This document shows positions 17,361-25,611 of a stretch of DNA of 64,000 bases, one piece after another. The stretch spans positions 1 through 64,000 of the forward strand of contig NZ_ANMO01000006.1 of assembly GCF_000338295.1 (NCBI RefSeq), in the 5' to 3' direction. The stretch's first letter is position 1. The number at the start of each line of letters is the position of its first letter. Below the pieces are notes generated by a model, which did no database searches, was not told where the DNA came from, and saw nothing but the letters and a program-made list of their open reading frames with translations. The stretch comes from Rhodopirellula europaea 6C. Lineage in GTDB: Bacteria; Planctomycetota; Planctomycetia; Pirellulales; Pirellulaceae. Made by a program: the position numbers and the translations under genes.

Positions 17361-18623
17361 ATGCCATATCGAACCCAATCCAAGGGATTCACACTGGTCG
17401 AATTGTTGGTGGTCATCGCAATCATCGGAGTCCTTGTCGGACTCTTGTTGCCTGCCGTTCAAGCTGCCCGTGAAGCGGCACGTCGAATGAGCTGCAGCAA
17501 CAACTTCAAACAAATTGGTTTGGCACTGCACAACTACCACTCCGCCTACAACCTGCTTCCGGCGCATGCCGCTGGAACCACAAACACCGCCAATTCAGGA
17601 AATCCCAACCCATCGCGTCGTGCAGATGGTGGCGGCGGACACAACCGAAACGAACTGAGCTGGTTGCCGGGACTGACACCGTTCTTTGAGCAACAAGCGT
17701 TGTGGGAACAAATCAGCAATCCAATGGACTCGGACGGCGATGGCGTCATCGACTTCCAAGCGATGGGCCCCGACGCTCGCATGAATTTGAGCGACCACAA
17801 TGCAGCAGGCAATCGCTATCGCCCGTGGTTGACCAACGTTCCAACGTTGCGATGCCCCAGTGATCCCGGCGAAGGCCTGCCAGCTCAAGGCCGCACCAAC
17901 TACGCTGCGTGCTTGGGTGACTCAACTCACCACATGCACGTTGGTGCAGAACAGGATCGCGCCAATATTCCCAACGGCAATTGGGCCCAAGCCGAACGAG
18001 CAGCCTGCCGAGGAACCTTTGTTTCGAGCCGTTCAACCAGCTTCCGAGAAATCCTGGATGGATTGTCCAACACCATCGCCGCCGGTGAGATCATCACCAG
18101 CCTCGGCGACCGCGACATCCGTGCTTTGCCACCGGATGCCCCGACAAGCATCCAAGCCAATAGCGGAGACCCGACCGGTCCGGACAATGCGCTTGCATGT
18201 CGCAACATGATCGATCCTGAACGTCCATTGTTTTGGCGTAATGGTGCACCGTTTGTCGCATCGCCAGCAATCACCGGTCCGGCGGGCGAGATGGAACGTG
18301 GATACAAATGGGCCTACGGGCGTCCTCTGTTCTCCGCGATGAACACGATCCTGCCGCCAAACTCGGAAATCTGCATGCAAGGGAACCGCCACAACGAAGG
18401 CATCTTGCCACCGAGCAGCCATCATCAAGGTGGTGTGCATGTCTTGATGGCCGATGGTGCGGTGAAATTCATCACTGAGTCGATCGATGCCGGCAACTCA
18501 GGTGCTCCACCGGTTCGATGGGACGGGTGGGCAATCAATCCCGCCGGATCCCCCAGCCCGTACGGCATTTGGGGTGCATTGGGAACACGTGCATCCAAAG
18601 AAGTGATCGATCAAGAATTCTGA
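17361..18623 (+). CDS. DUF1559 type II pseudopilin-like protein
   Basis: About 420 residues. It begins with a type IV prepilin signal, SKGFTLVELLVVIAIIGVLV, with cleavage expected between Gly9 and Phe10 and the conserved Glu at +5. Then comes the hallmark AVQAAREAARRMSCSNNFKQ and LALHNYHSAYNLLPAH. The C-terminal DUF1559 part has the HXXGGVHVLMADGAVKFI block. DUF1559 proteins are greatly expanded in planctomycetes and are thought to be surface or secretion pseudopilins. The ATG at 17361 has GGAA upstream; upstream in-frame starts break the short basic leader. A strong terminator follows. Confidence 0.93.
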   Translation: MPYRTQSKGFTLVELLVVIAIIGVLVGLLLPAVQAAREAARRMSCSNNFKQIGLALHNYHSAYNLLPAHAAGTTNTANSGNPNPSRRADGGGGHNRNELSWLPGLTPFFEQQALWEQISNPMDSDGDGVIDFQAMGPDARMNLSDHNAAGNRYRPWLTNVPTLRCPSDPGEGLPAQGRTNYAACLGDSTHHMHVGAEQDRANIPNGNWAQAERAACRGTFVSSRSTSFREILDGLSNTIAAGEIITSLGDRDIRALPPDAPTSIQANSGDPTGPDNALACRNMIDPERPLFWRNGAPFVASPAITGPAGEMERGYKWAYGRPLFSAMNTILPPNSEICMQGNRHNEGILPPSSHHQGGVHVLMADGAVKFITESIDAGNSGAPPVRWDGWAINPAGSPSPYGIWGALGTRASKEVIDQEF

Positions 18624-18660
18624 TCAACCAACGTCGGTTGAGACGCATGATCGAAAAATC

Positions 18661-18699
18661 AAAGAGCCACCACGAACTGTATTCGCGGTGGCTCTTTTT
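18661..18699 (+). terminator. Intrinsic terminator after DUF1559 gene
   Basis: Perfect 11-bp inverted repeat AAAGAGCCACC (18661-18671) and GGTGGCTCTTT (18687-18697) with a T-run on each strand. It can stop the plus-strand pseudopilin transcript and the minus-strand gene at 18767, which ends on its other side. Confidence 0.85.
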
Positions 18700-18766
18700 G
18701 TTGCTTGAAATCTTTTTAGAGACGAACAAGAGTGCCGAAGCCTTCCTTCTCGTGCGTCGTGATTGC

Positions 18767-19594
18767 TCACTTCTTCAGGAGAGCCAACACAGCATCGTGC
18801 AGATGACCGTTCGTTCCAACACCGTCGCCACCGCGGACCGTGTCGATGCCTTTCCATGAAGTGAATCGCCCACCAGCTTCGCTCATGATCGGAGCCATCG
18901 CCGCGACGTCCCAAGCATTGCAGATCGGGTCGACCATCAGGTCCGCACGACCGGTCGCGACCATCGCGTAGCCATAACCATCGCCCCATGTTCGTGTCAG
19001 CCAAGTTTCTCGCTGCAGGGCTTCGAAGACGTCGGTGTCGCCGCGAGGTCCTTCGCCACGATCACCAAACGACTTCGCTTCGCTGGTGACAAAGACAGCT
19101 TTCGACAAATCAGTTTGTTCCGAAACGCGAGCTTCACTCCACGTCTTCAGGTCATCGCTGTGGAAACAACCGCCACCCAACGCGGCCACCACGATTTGAT
19201 CGGTTGCGGGCAGGTAGATGACTCCGCCAATCGGTGTCTCATCGCATTCCAACGCCAACAACGTGCTGTACAGCGGCACACCACAAATAAACGATTTGGT
19301 TCCATCGATTGGATCGACAACCCAGCGATATCGGCTGGCTCCTTCGCTGTCAGCAAACTCTTCGCCCGCGATTGCATCGTCCGGGAATTGTTCCGCGACC
19401 AGCTTGCGAACCAATTGCTCAGCTTCGCGGTCAGCGATGGTCACCGGTGAATCATCGGATTTGCGATCCACGGAAAGCGATGGCTTTCCATAGTGAGTCA
19501 GCGTGTGCTGGCCGGCCTTCAATGCGATATCAACCATCGCGGTCAACCGTCCATCGTGTTCCGATTGCCACTGGGTGGGAGTCCAATCCGACAT
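18767..19594 (-). CDS. Inositol monophosphatase-family phosphatase (HisN-like)
   Basis: 275 residues. Family motifs for the two-to-three Mg2+ site are visible: GEEF (residues ~74-77), WVVDPIDGTKSFICGVPLYS (~85-105) and NAWDVAAMAPIMSEAGG (~220-236). The short N-terminus, VDIALKAGQHTLTHYGKPS, is typical. HisN-type histidinol-phosphatase is the most likely specificity among IMPase, CysQ and HisN families, judging from SFICGVPL, but it is not certain. I chose the ATG at 19594 (MSDWTPTQ); longer starts give an unsupported arginine-rich extension. Confidence 0.85.
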   Translation of the reverse strand: MSDWTPTQWQSEHDGRLTAMVDIALKAGQHTLTHYGKPSLSVDRKSDDSPVTIADREAEQLVRKLVAEQFPDDAIAGEEFADSEGASRYRWVVDPIDGTKSFICGVPLYSTLLALECDETPIGGVIYLPATDQIVVAALGGGCFHSDDLKTWSEARVSEQTDLSKAVFVTSEAKSFGDRGEGPRGDTDVFEALQRETWLTRTWGDGYGYAMVATGRADLMVDPICNAWDVAAMAPIMSEAGGRFTSWKGIDTVRGGDGVGTNGHLHDAVLALLKK

Positions 19595-19813
19595 GAGAAA
19601 CCAAAGTTGCGAGTGAGGTGGAAAAACGGAATCTCGATACGTCCGCGACGTTCGTGCCCCGCGAGAGCGAGACATTCGAGTTCTCGCCAACAATCTAAAT
19701 GAGCGAGCGAACGACGTACTACCCGGGTGGCTTCAATTCGGCGGGGACATGTGTATGTTTGGCCCCAATCTCTGACTCTTCGAACTCTCTTTCATCGTGC
19801 TGGCGTTCTTTTC

Positions 19814-20755
19814 ATGGCCGACAACATTTTCCGTGGTTGCATTCCCGCTTTGATGACCCCATGCACCGCCGATGGCGAGCCGATGTGGGATGCACTGGTC
19901 AAAACCGGCGTGGACCTGATCGAACGAGGGATGCACGCGGTGGTCTATTGTGGCTCGATGGGCGATTGGCCACTGCTGAGCGATCAACAACGTCAACAAG
20001 GCGTGACCGAATTGGTGCGGGCTGGCGTTCCAGTCGTCGTCGGCACGGGAGCCCAAAACACAAAGCTGGCCGCTGAACACGCCGCCCACGCGGCCACCGT
20101 CGGTGCGGCCGGATTGATGGTCATCCCCCGAGTGCTTTCGCGAGGCACGTCGCAACAGGCGCAGGCCAACCACTTCAAACGAGTTCTTTCCGCCGGCGAA
20201 GCATTGCCCGCGGTGATCTACAACAGCCCGTATTACGGATTTGAAACGAAAGCCGATTTGTTCTTCGCCCTTCGCGAAAAACATACGAACTTGGTCGGCT
20301 TCAAAGAATTTGGCGGTGCGGAATCATTGTCGTACGCCGCCGAACACATCACCAGCGGCGATGCCAACTTGACCCTGATGGTCGGCGTCGACACGCAAGT
20401 CTTCCACGGCTTTGTTCGCTGCGGAGCCGCCGGAGCGATCACCGGTGTCGGAAACGCGTTGCCGACCGAGATTTTGAAGTTGGTCGATCTTTGCCAGCGG
20501 GCGCAAAACGGCGACGTGGAAGCTCGCCGATACGCCGCCGAGCTCGAAAGTGCGTTGGCGGTTCTTTCCAAGTTTGACGACGGTCCGGATTTGGTCCTGC
20601 ACTACAAGTACTTGATGGTGCTGGAAGGCCACGCCGAGTACGAGCATCACTTCAACAAGAGCGACCATCTGAGCGACAGCCAACGCGAATTCCTTCATGA
20701 CCAATGGCGGCTGTTCCGCACGTGGTGGTCAAACTGGCCCGGCAAAGATGCGTGA
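19814..20755 (+). CDS. DapA/NanA-family aldolase or lyase
   Basis: About 313 residues, a class I aldolase TIM barrel. Visible: the N-terminal FRGCIPALMTPCTADGEPMW, the catalytic tyrosine in PAVIYNSPYYGFE, and the Schiff-base lysine in LVGFKEFGGAESL. The usual GTTGE motif reads CGSMGDWPLLS here, so the pyruvate-binding Thr-Thr is altered and the product may not be a true dihydrodipicolinate synthase. Late residues (HYKYLMVLEGHAEYEHHFNK) are specific to a DapA-like subgroup. The substrate is unknown. Start at the ATG 19814; longer in-frame starts lack support. Confidence 0.82.
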   Translation: MADNIFRGCIPALMTPCTADGEPMWDALVKTGVDLIERGMHAVVYCGSMGDWPLLSDQQRQQGVTELVRAGVPVVVGTGAQNTKLAAEHAAHAATVGAAGLMVIPRVLSRGTSQQAQANHFKRVLSAGEALPAVIYNSPYYGFETKADLFFALREKHTNLVGFKEFGGAESLSYAAEHITSGDANLTLMVGVDTQVFHGFVRCGAAGAITGVGNALPTEILKLVDLCQRAQNGDVEARRYAAELESALAVLSKFDDGPDLVLHYKYLMVLEGHAEYEHHFNKSDHLSDSQREFLHDQWRLFRTWWSNWPGKDA

Positions 20756-20759
20756 TCAA

Positions 20760-20812
20760 CACTGATTTGCAAATGCTGATTCGCAATGGCTGATTTGCAC
20801 GCTGATTCGTCA
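20760..20812. repeat. Imperfect GCTGATTYGCA tandem repeats
   Basis: Four imperfect units (ACTGATTTGCA, GCTGATTCGCA, GCTGATTTGCA, GCTGATTCGTC) follow the aldolase stop, between two convergent genes. Unit spacing varies from 12 to 15 bases. No hairpin is evident; it may be replication slippage. Confidence 0.45.
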
Positions 20813-20824
20813 ACGCCGGCGATG

Positions 20825-22648
20825 CTAGCGAAGTGAGTTGGAATCGACGTCCGCGTTCGAAACCGCAGCGGCGTCATTGCTGGTCTGCTGCGAACCTCGC
20901 AGCATCTCTTCGGTCAAATCCAACACCACGACCTGTTCTTCCACCGACAAATTGTCACGTGAACGAACGGTCAAACGAATCTGATATCGCCCGGCATCGA
21001 TCTCCGCCGGAAGATGAAATTGCAATTCGCGTTTTTGACCGGGAGCCAACCAACGGCCAAAGCCATCCAGCAACCGGTGAGGGCGAGAACCATCGTCTCG
21101 GCCCAATAGCAATTCACCTTGAATCGGTGCATAGCCATCGCCTTCATTGGCAACTTCGATCACGAACGCGTTTCCGTCGGTCAGGTTTGCCCACTGCAAT
21201 GGTCCGGCTGCGACCGTCAATTGCGGCCGTTGTTTGTGAACCAACTCGAGAGGCAATGACGTTGCGGACTCCACGTCGTTGGGCGTTTTGAGGTTGCGTC
21301 GAATGATGTCCAGCGTTCCCCACTGCGACGTTTCTTTCGACACGCCTCGCAAGAGAGCACGGATGGTTTTGGATCGACCGGCGGTCAATTCAAACTTGGT
21401 GCTCGACAACATCAGCCGACTCATCGGGTCGCCAAGATGATCGCGAGGAACCAAATGAATCAATTGGTCATCGTCGCTGTTGTTCTTCACTTCCAACGTC
21501 ACCATTCGTTGCGTTCCTTCGACACGCCCCAGTTCGATCTGGGCTGGTTCCAACGTCACGCCGGGTCCCAGGTTGGCGATGCGAGTGTCCAGGGCACGGA
21601 AGGAATTCACCAGCAACGTCTGTGGGAACGTCCGCTCCAACATCGTCCGTCGGCCGTTGCTAACCATCAAATTCAAATCGTATCGTCCATCAATCAACGA
21701 CGTCTCCAGCGGAGCCTCCAAACGCAGGCGAGCGTTGGGCATCATGCGGACCAAATACTTCTCGTCATCGTCCAGGTTGGCCCGCGAAGGCATGAACAAT
21801 GCGATCGGATCGGACGAGCGAGACTTCGATGCATTGGCGGATTCTTTGTGCGACAGCTCCGCTCGAACACGACACTCCAGTGCAAAGTTGCTTGGGTTTT
21901 TGACGTAAGCGCGGATGTACGGCATGCCTTCGTGCGAGACGACTTGAGCGTCTTCGATTTCCATCTGCTCAATGCTGCTCAGATTCGTCAAACCTGTTTC
22001 AACGTCCACGCGAAGAACATACTGCGTGACGTAGCGAATGGCGGCTCGCGTTTGACCTCCGATGGCATCGTCCTCCGTCGGTTCGTCGACCATTCCCTCA
22101 TCACGCACCAACAACCCAAACGACAAATAGTTTGTCTTCGCCAGCGGGATCGTCACCGTCCCCTTTAGTTCCACCGTTTCGCCCGCATTCAAGGTGAACC
22201 GGGTCGGAGTCGTGAACTTCACGCCTTCCATCGGCGGGCTGTGTTCATCGTGCAAGATGATACCGGACTCCTCCTGTCGCAATTGAATCGGCGACACATC
22301 GATCTGCATCGTCTTGCCCGTCGATGTGACAGTGAACGAGAAAGGGATCACCTCTCCACGGCGTCCTTTGAACCGTTGCACGACTGGCTCAATTCGAAAC
22401 GCTTGTTCGACTCGTTGTTCGATGCTCACCCGACGACCGTCGCGAGCGTCGATGGCCCCCGTCCGAACTCCGGGTGTTTGAGCTTGTACAACACTCGACA
22501 TCATCATCGATGCCAAACAAGCAAGCATCCAAATTCGTACGCGACGGGAGCGAACACGCGTTGGCGAAGCGTTGTCTCGTTCCGCGTTGTACTCAAGAGG
22601 CTGTTGAATGAAACGCATCGTTGGCTGGATAAGAGCAAGTGTTTTCAT
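20825..22648 (-). CDS. Large exported protein with WxLIP/DUF916-like beta domains
   Basis: About 607 residues. After a signal peptide (IWMLACLASMMMSSVVQAQ) comes a beta-rich region. Residues ~75-185 follow the pattern of DUF916/WxL-interacting and chaperone-like domains: FRIEPVVQRFKGRRGEVIPF, then TPTRFTLNAGETVELKGTVT and LSFGLLVRDEG. Further Ig-like segments follow (VTLEVKNNSDDDQLIHLVPR, FVIEVANEGDGYAPIQGELL). No catalytic motif. It is downstream of, and probably cotranscribed with, the secretin gene. The family is inferred from pattern only. The start is uncertain: ATG at 22678 is an alternative. Confidence 0.6.
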   Translation of the reverse strand: MKTLALIQPTMRFIQQPLEYNAERDNASPTRVRSRRVRIWMLACLASMMMSSVVQAQTPGVRTGAIDARDGRRVSIEQRVEQAFRIEPVVQRFKGRRGEVIPFSFTVTSTGKTMQIDVSPIQLRQEESGIILHDEHSPPMEGVKFTTPTRFTLNAGETVELKGTVTIPLAKTNYLSFGLLVRDEGMVDEPTEDDAIGGQTRAAIRYVTQYVLRVDVETGLTNLSSIEQMEIEDAQVVSHEGMPYIRAYVKNPSNFALECRVRAELSHKESANASKSRSSDPIALFMPSRANLDDDEKYLVRMMPNARLRLEAPLETSLIDGRYDLNLMVSNGRRTMLERTFPQTLLVNSFRALDTRIANLGPGVTLEPAQIELGRVEGTQRMVTLEVKNNSDDDQLIHLVPRDHLGDPMSRLMLSSTKFELTAGRSKTIRALLRGVSKETSQWGTLDIIRRNLKTPNDVESATSLPLELVHKQRPQLTVAAGPLQWANLTDGNAFVIEVANEGDGYAPIQGELLLGRDDGSRPHRLLDGFGRWLAPGQKRELQFHLPAEIDAGRYQIRLTVRSRDNLSVEEQVVVLDLTEEMLRGSQQTSNDAAAVSNADVDSNSLR

Positions 22649-22722
22649 CGAAGAGGTTGTCCGAGAGAAGAGCGTCAATGCTGAGTCGAAAGTTCACGCG
22701 GCATCGCGATCAGCACGCGAAA

Positions 22723-24246
22723 TTATCCACCCGAGGTGATGAATGCGCTGCCGGTCGATCGAACGATTCTTGGTGAGATAAAAATCACCACTTCCGCGTC
22801 GCGCGTTTGCCGCTGGGTCGTTTGAAAAAGGTAGCCCACTCCGGGCAGTCGACTCAGTCCTGGAATGCGATTGACTCGATCGACCGTCTCTCTTTGGACC
22901 AATCCACCAATGACAATGGTTTTGCCGTCTTTGACACTGACCGTTGTGGAAACACTTCGGCGGTTGATGATCGGGAACTGATTGATTGACAGAGCCGGGG
23001 TTGCATTTCGAACATCCTCACTGACCTCCGCTTTCTCGATATCGATCGTCACTTCGTCACCACGTATGTGTGGTGTAATGTCCAACATGATTCCGGCATC
23101 GACCTTTTGAATGTTCTGTTGAAAGAACACTGAGTTGTTTCCGGTCGATCCCGGTGGTTGCACACTGAAGAACGTTTCGCGATTGATGGCAATGTTGGCT
23201 TGCTCGCCATCCTTGGCCATCACGTGTGGTGTCGCGCGGATGGTCAAGTAACCTTTTTCGGAAAGCAATCGAACGAACGCGGAAGTGTTTCCAAAGTCAG
23301 AAAAGATCGCATCCAAACCGGCTTGCGAAAGTTCACCGTTCAACGCCAAACCAGACGCGCTGAGCGAGAGTTCTTTCACGCCGTCCATTTCGACCGCGTG
23401 TTGCCAATCCAACCCAAACTGAAAACCAGAGTCCGGCGATACCACACAAATGATTGCCTCCAACACCACCTGCGGAATTGGCTGATCGATGTTTTGAAAA
23501 CGTGACACGATGTCGTTAGCGATTCGCGGTGGTGCTTCGACCAACATTGTTTTGGCTTGCTCGATCACTGTCACGTATTGCAACCAAGACACCGGCACCG
23601 TTTCCAACAATGTGTTTGGATCCATGTGCAGAGGTTGATACTGGGTCTTGATCGACACCATCGCGAAAAGTGGCGAGGCGGGATCGGGCGGCGCGACAAT
23701 CAATTGCTTTCCGCGGCGGGACGATGCCAATCCTAAAGGCAGCAAGACCTTTTCAACCGCTTCATCGACGGTCAGATCATTGATTTGTGCGTTGACAATT
23801 CCGGCTACGTTGTCGTCCAACACCAAATCCAAGCTGGCGTCGGTGGCCAACAACGTCAGCACTTCGCGAACATCAGTCTCGATGAATTCCTCATTGATCA
23901 AGTAGTCCTCGTCGTAGTTGACGCGAGCGATCTGCGAAGATCGAGCCTGCGAGATCGGGATCAGTTCCAATGGAATGATCTCTTCCTGAGGCGTTTGGCT
24001 GAATCCATCAATCGAATGTTCTTCTTCGATGATCACGGTGTCGCCGTGATCAACCATCACGCCGTCAACAACGACAGAGTGGTCGTGAACGTTTCCGATC
24101 ATCTCCGGATCGCCGCCAGTGGACGCGTTGGACTGATCCAATGATTGCTGGATCAATTCATCGATGGAGGTTCGATGGTAATCTGGCCGGTAGGCACACC
24201 CCACCAACGAGAAGAAAAAGCAGATCAACCCCAGCATTCTTTTCAT
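22723..24246 (-). CDS. Lipoprotein secretin (GspD/PilQ family)
   Basis: 507 residues. The lipobox FSLVGC puts the lipidated Cys near residue 17. An N0/STN-like domain follows (EFIETDVREVLTLLATDASL, LTVDEAVEKVLLPLGL), then one short N-type domain, then a full secretin beta-barrel domain ending in TVSVKDGKTIVIGGLVQRET, RIPGLSRLPGVGYLF and VVIFISPRIV. Secretins form outer-membrane pores for protein or pilus export. It has fewer N domains than GspD or PilQ, and no T2SS or T4P ATPase gene is nearby. Start at the ATG 24246 fits the lipoprotein signal. Confidence 0.88.
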   Translation of the reverse strand: MKRMLGLICFFFSLVGCAYRPDYHRTSIDELIQQSLDQSNASTGGDPEMIGNVHDHSVVVDGVMVDHGDTVIIEEEHSIDGFSQTPQEEIIPLELIPISQARSSQIARVNYDEDYLINEEFIETDVREVLTLLATDASLDLVLDDNVAGIVNAQINDLTVDEAVEKVLLPLGLASSRRGKQLIVAPPDPASPLFAMVSIKTQYQPLHMDPNTLLETVPVSWLQYVTVIEQAKTMLVEAPPRIANDIVSRFQNIDQPIPQVVLEAIICVVSPDSGFQFGLDWQHAVEMDGVKELSLSASGLALNGELSQAGLDAIFSDFGNTSAFVRLLSEKGYLTIRATPHVMAKDGEQANIAINRETFFSVQPPGSTGNNSVFFQQNIQKVDAGIMLDITPHIRGDEVTIDIEKAEVSEDVRNATPALSINQFPIINRRSVSTTVSVKDGKTIVIGGLVQRETVDRVNRIPGLSRLPGVGYLFQTTQRQTRDAEVVIFISPRIVRSTGSAFITSGG

Positions 24247-24715
24247 TCGAATGCAGAGCATCCGAGGGATCGGCTTCGGGCAAATCAAAAACAGCAACGA
24301 TGCATCTCATGTGGGCAAAGAAGCGAAACGAGATGTTTCACTGATCGTTGCTGTTAGTGGTTGTACAGTTGTACGCCCACCCCGATTCCTGAAGCGGTTG
24401 CGATTTACCACCGTAAAAAGCGTCATCAAATCGATCGTTCACGATCGTGACTCGTGCCAGCGTTCAGTAGCGTTGGGGCGGGAAACTACTGAGCATCAAT
24501 GCAGACGGCCCGTGATTTCTCACGGGCCGTCGCATTGTCGAGTTGTTGATCAAAGAAGTGCCGCAATCAGTTCAACGGGGCACTGTTGAACCAGGGGCAA
24601 ATCATGCGGCTTTCCAGATCGCGATGGCGTGGGCAGGTCACCGCTTTCAACTCGTGGGGATGGAATGAATTCGCGAAAAACGAATCATCCAGGGGGCATC
24701 GTTACTGATGACGGA
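24247..24715 (-). other. Intergenic region between secretin and beta-protein genes
   Basis: 469 bases. It contains two hairpins: GTTCAAC-8-GTTGAAC at 24570-24591 and a perfect 12-bp stem at 24504-24531. No gene is supported. It presumably carries a terminator or processing site for the beta-protein transcript and a promoter or leader for the secretin gene. Confidence 0.5.
24504..24531 (-). terminator. Strong 12-bp hairpin with GAAA tetraloop
   Basis: GACGGCCCGTGA at 24504-24515 and TCACGGGCCGTC at 24520-24531 form a perfect stem. Read on the minus strand, the direction of both flanking genes, the loop is GAAA, a GNRA tetraloop. There is no T-run, so it is either a Rho-assisted terminator, an RNA-stabilising or processing element, or part of a leader structure. 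Confidence 0.5.
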
Positions 24716-25237
24716 TCAAAGAGCCGTGATCGTACCCGTCACGGTTGTCTCGTAAGTTCCCGCGGCGAATGAGCCGAACGTGCCAGTGATGAACTCGACC
24801 GACAAGTCCAACGTTGCATTCGAGACACCGTCACTGACGGCGGAAACGGTTGCGATGTTGACCGAGTTGGCATAGTCCGTTTGGCCGGTGGCCTGCGAGA
24901 TCGAGAACGATCCCGGACCGGTTTGGCTGTTGATGGACAATCCCAATTTCGCATCTCGTTTGAAGTTGGGATCAGCTGTGTTCACAAACGGACCATCGGT
25001 CGCGAAAGAAACGCTCACACCGTTTTGGCTGTTGCCAATCACGTTCCACGGTTGCGCCGTGAAAGTTTGGTTGGCGTGAGTTTCATCGTGAGTCAGGACC
25101 GCGTCGGCAGGAGCCGTCACGCTCATCGCGACCGAAACGTTCGCGGTGAATTTTTGTGAGTCCGTTGTGTCGGCGAACAATGTCGAGACGGAACCAGCGG
25201 ACAAAAGGGCAGTCAGGGCAAGGGCAATTTTTTTCAT
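24716..25237 (-). CDS. Secreted beta-sandwich protein, fimbrial/WxL-like
   Basis: 173 residues. A clean signal peptide (KKIALALTALLSAGSVSTLF, cleavage after ADT region) is followed by a Thr/Ser/Val-rich beta protein with no Cys: FTANVSVAMSVTAPADAVLT, LDLSVEFITGTFGSFAAGTY, ending in TTVTGTITAL. The G-x-Y-x-T-x-V-T-x-T-x-T ending resembles WxL-domain and DUF4402-type surface proteins. No ~30-residue prepilin motif. It could be a substrate of the secretin downstream. The ATG at 25237 was chosen because it begins the signal peptide. Confidence 0.7.
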   Translation of the reverse strand: MKKIALALTALLSAGSVSTLFADTTDSQKFTANVSVAMSVTAPADAVLTHDETHANQTFTAQPWNVIGNSQNGVSVSFATDGPFVNTADPNFKRDAKLGLSINSQTGPGSFSISQATGQTDYANSVNIATVSAVSDGVSNATLDLSVEFITGTFGSFAAGTYETTVTGTITAL

Positions 25238-25611
25238 CGGTTTAAAATCATTCTTGGAGCAAAGTGGGCAATCTAGGAGCATGTCAATTCGAATCGCGAA
25301 TCCAGACTTCCGTGGGCAACCCACCGTCATTCGAAACAAGTTTCTCATGTTGGCCGGGTGGGTTCGTTCCGAAGTCCGCCATTCGTTTTGACACCGAAAC
25401 GTAAGCTGCGTTTTTGCGTTCGGTCGCGCGGACAAATCAATTTTCATTCTCTGGCGAATAAAAACCGTTTGAAAAGTTCAGGCTAGAACCTGCTCAATGT
25501 TCAGACGCTCCGCAGATTGGTCTGGTCTTGAACGCTTTCGATGCACTATGGAAGAGGCAACACTTACAAAATCCACCTTGTGAGCACGTACCCGGCAGGG
25601 GAGTTATTGCC
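25238..25611. other. Divergent promoter region
   Basis: 374 bases between divergently transcribed genes (secreted beta protein, minus; L,D-transpeptidase, plus). I see no supported frame or strong hairpin. AT-rich stretches near 25440-25470 could hold a promoter, but none is assigned. AGGGGAG at about 25597-25603 is a good ribosome binding site for the GTG at 25612. Confidence 0.4.

Noticed and set aside
24247-24715. Cyclic-di-GMP riboswitch upstream of the secretin
   Set aside because: Two hairpins are present but I could not match the conserved GEMM core bases.
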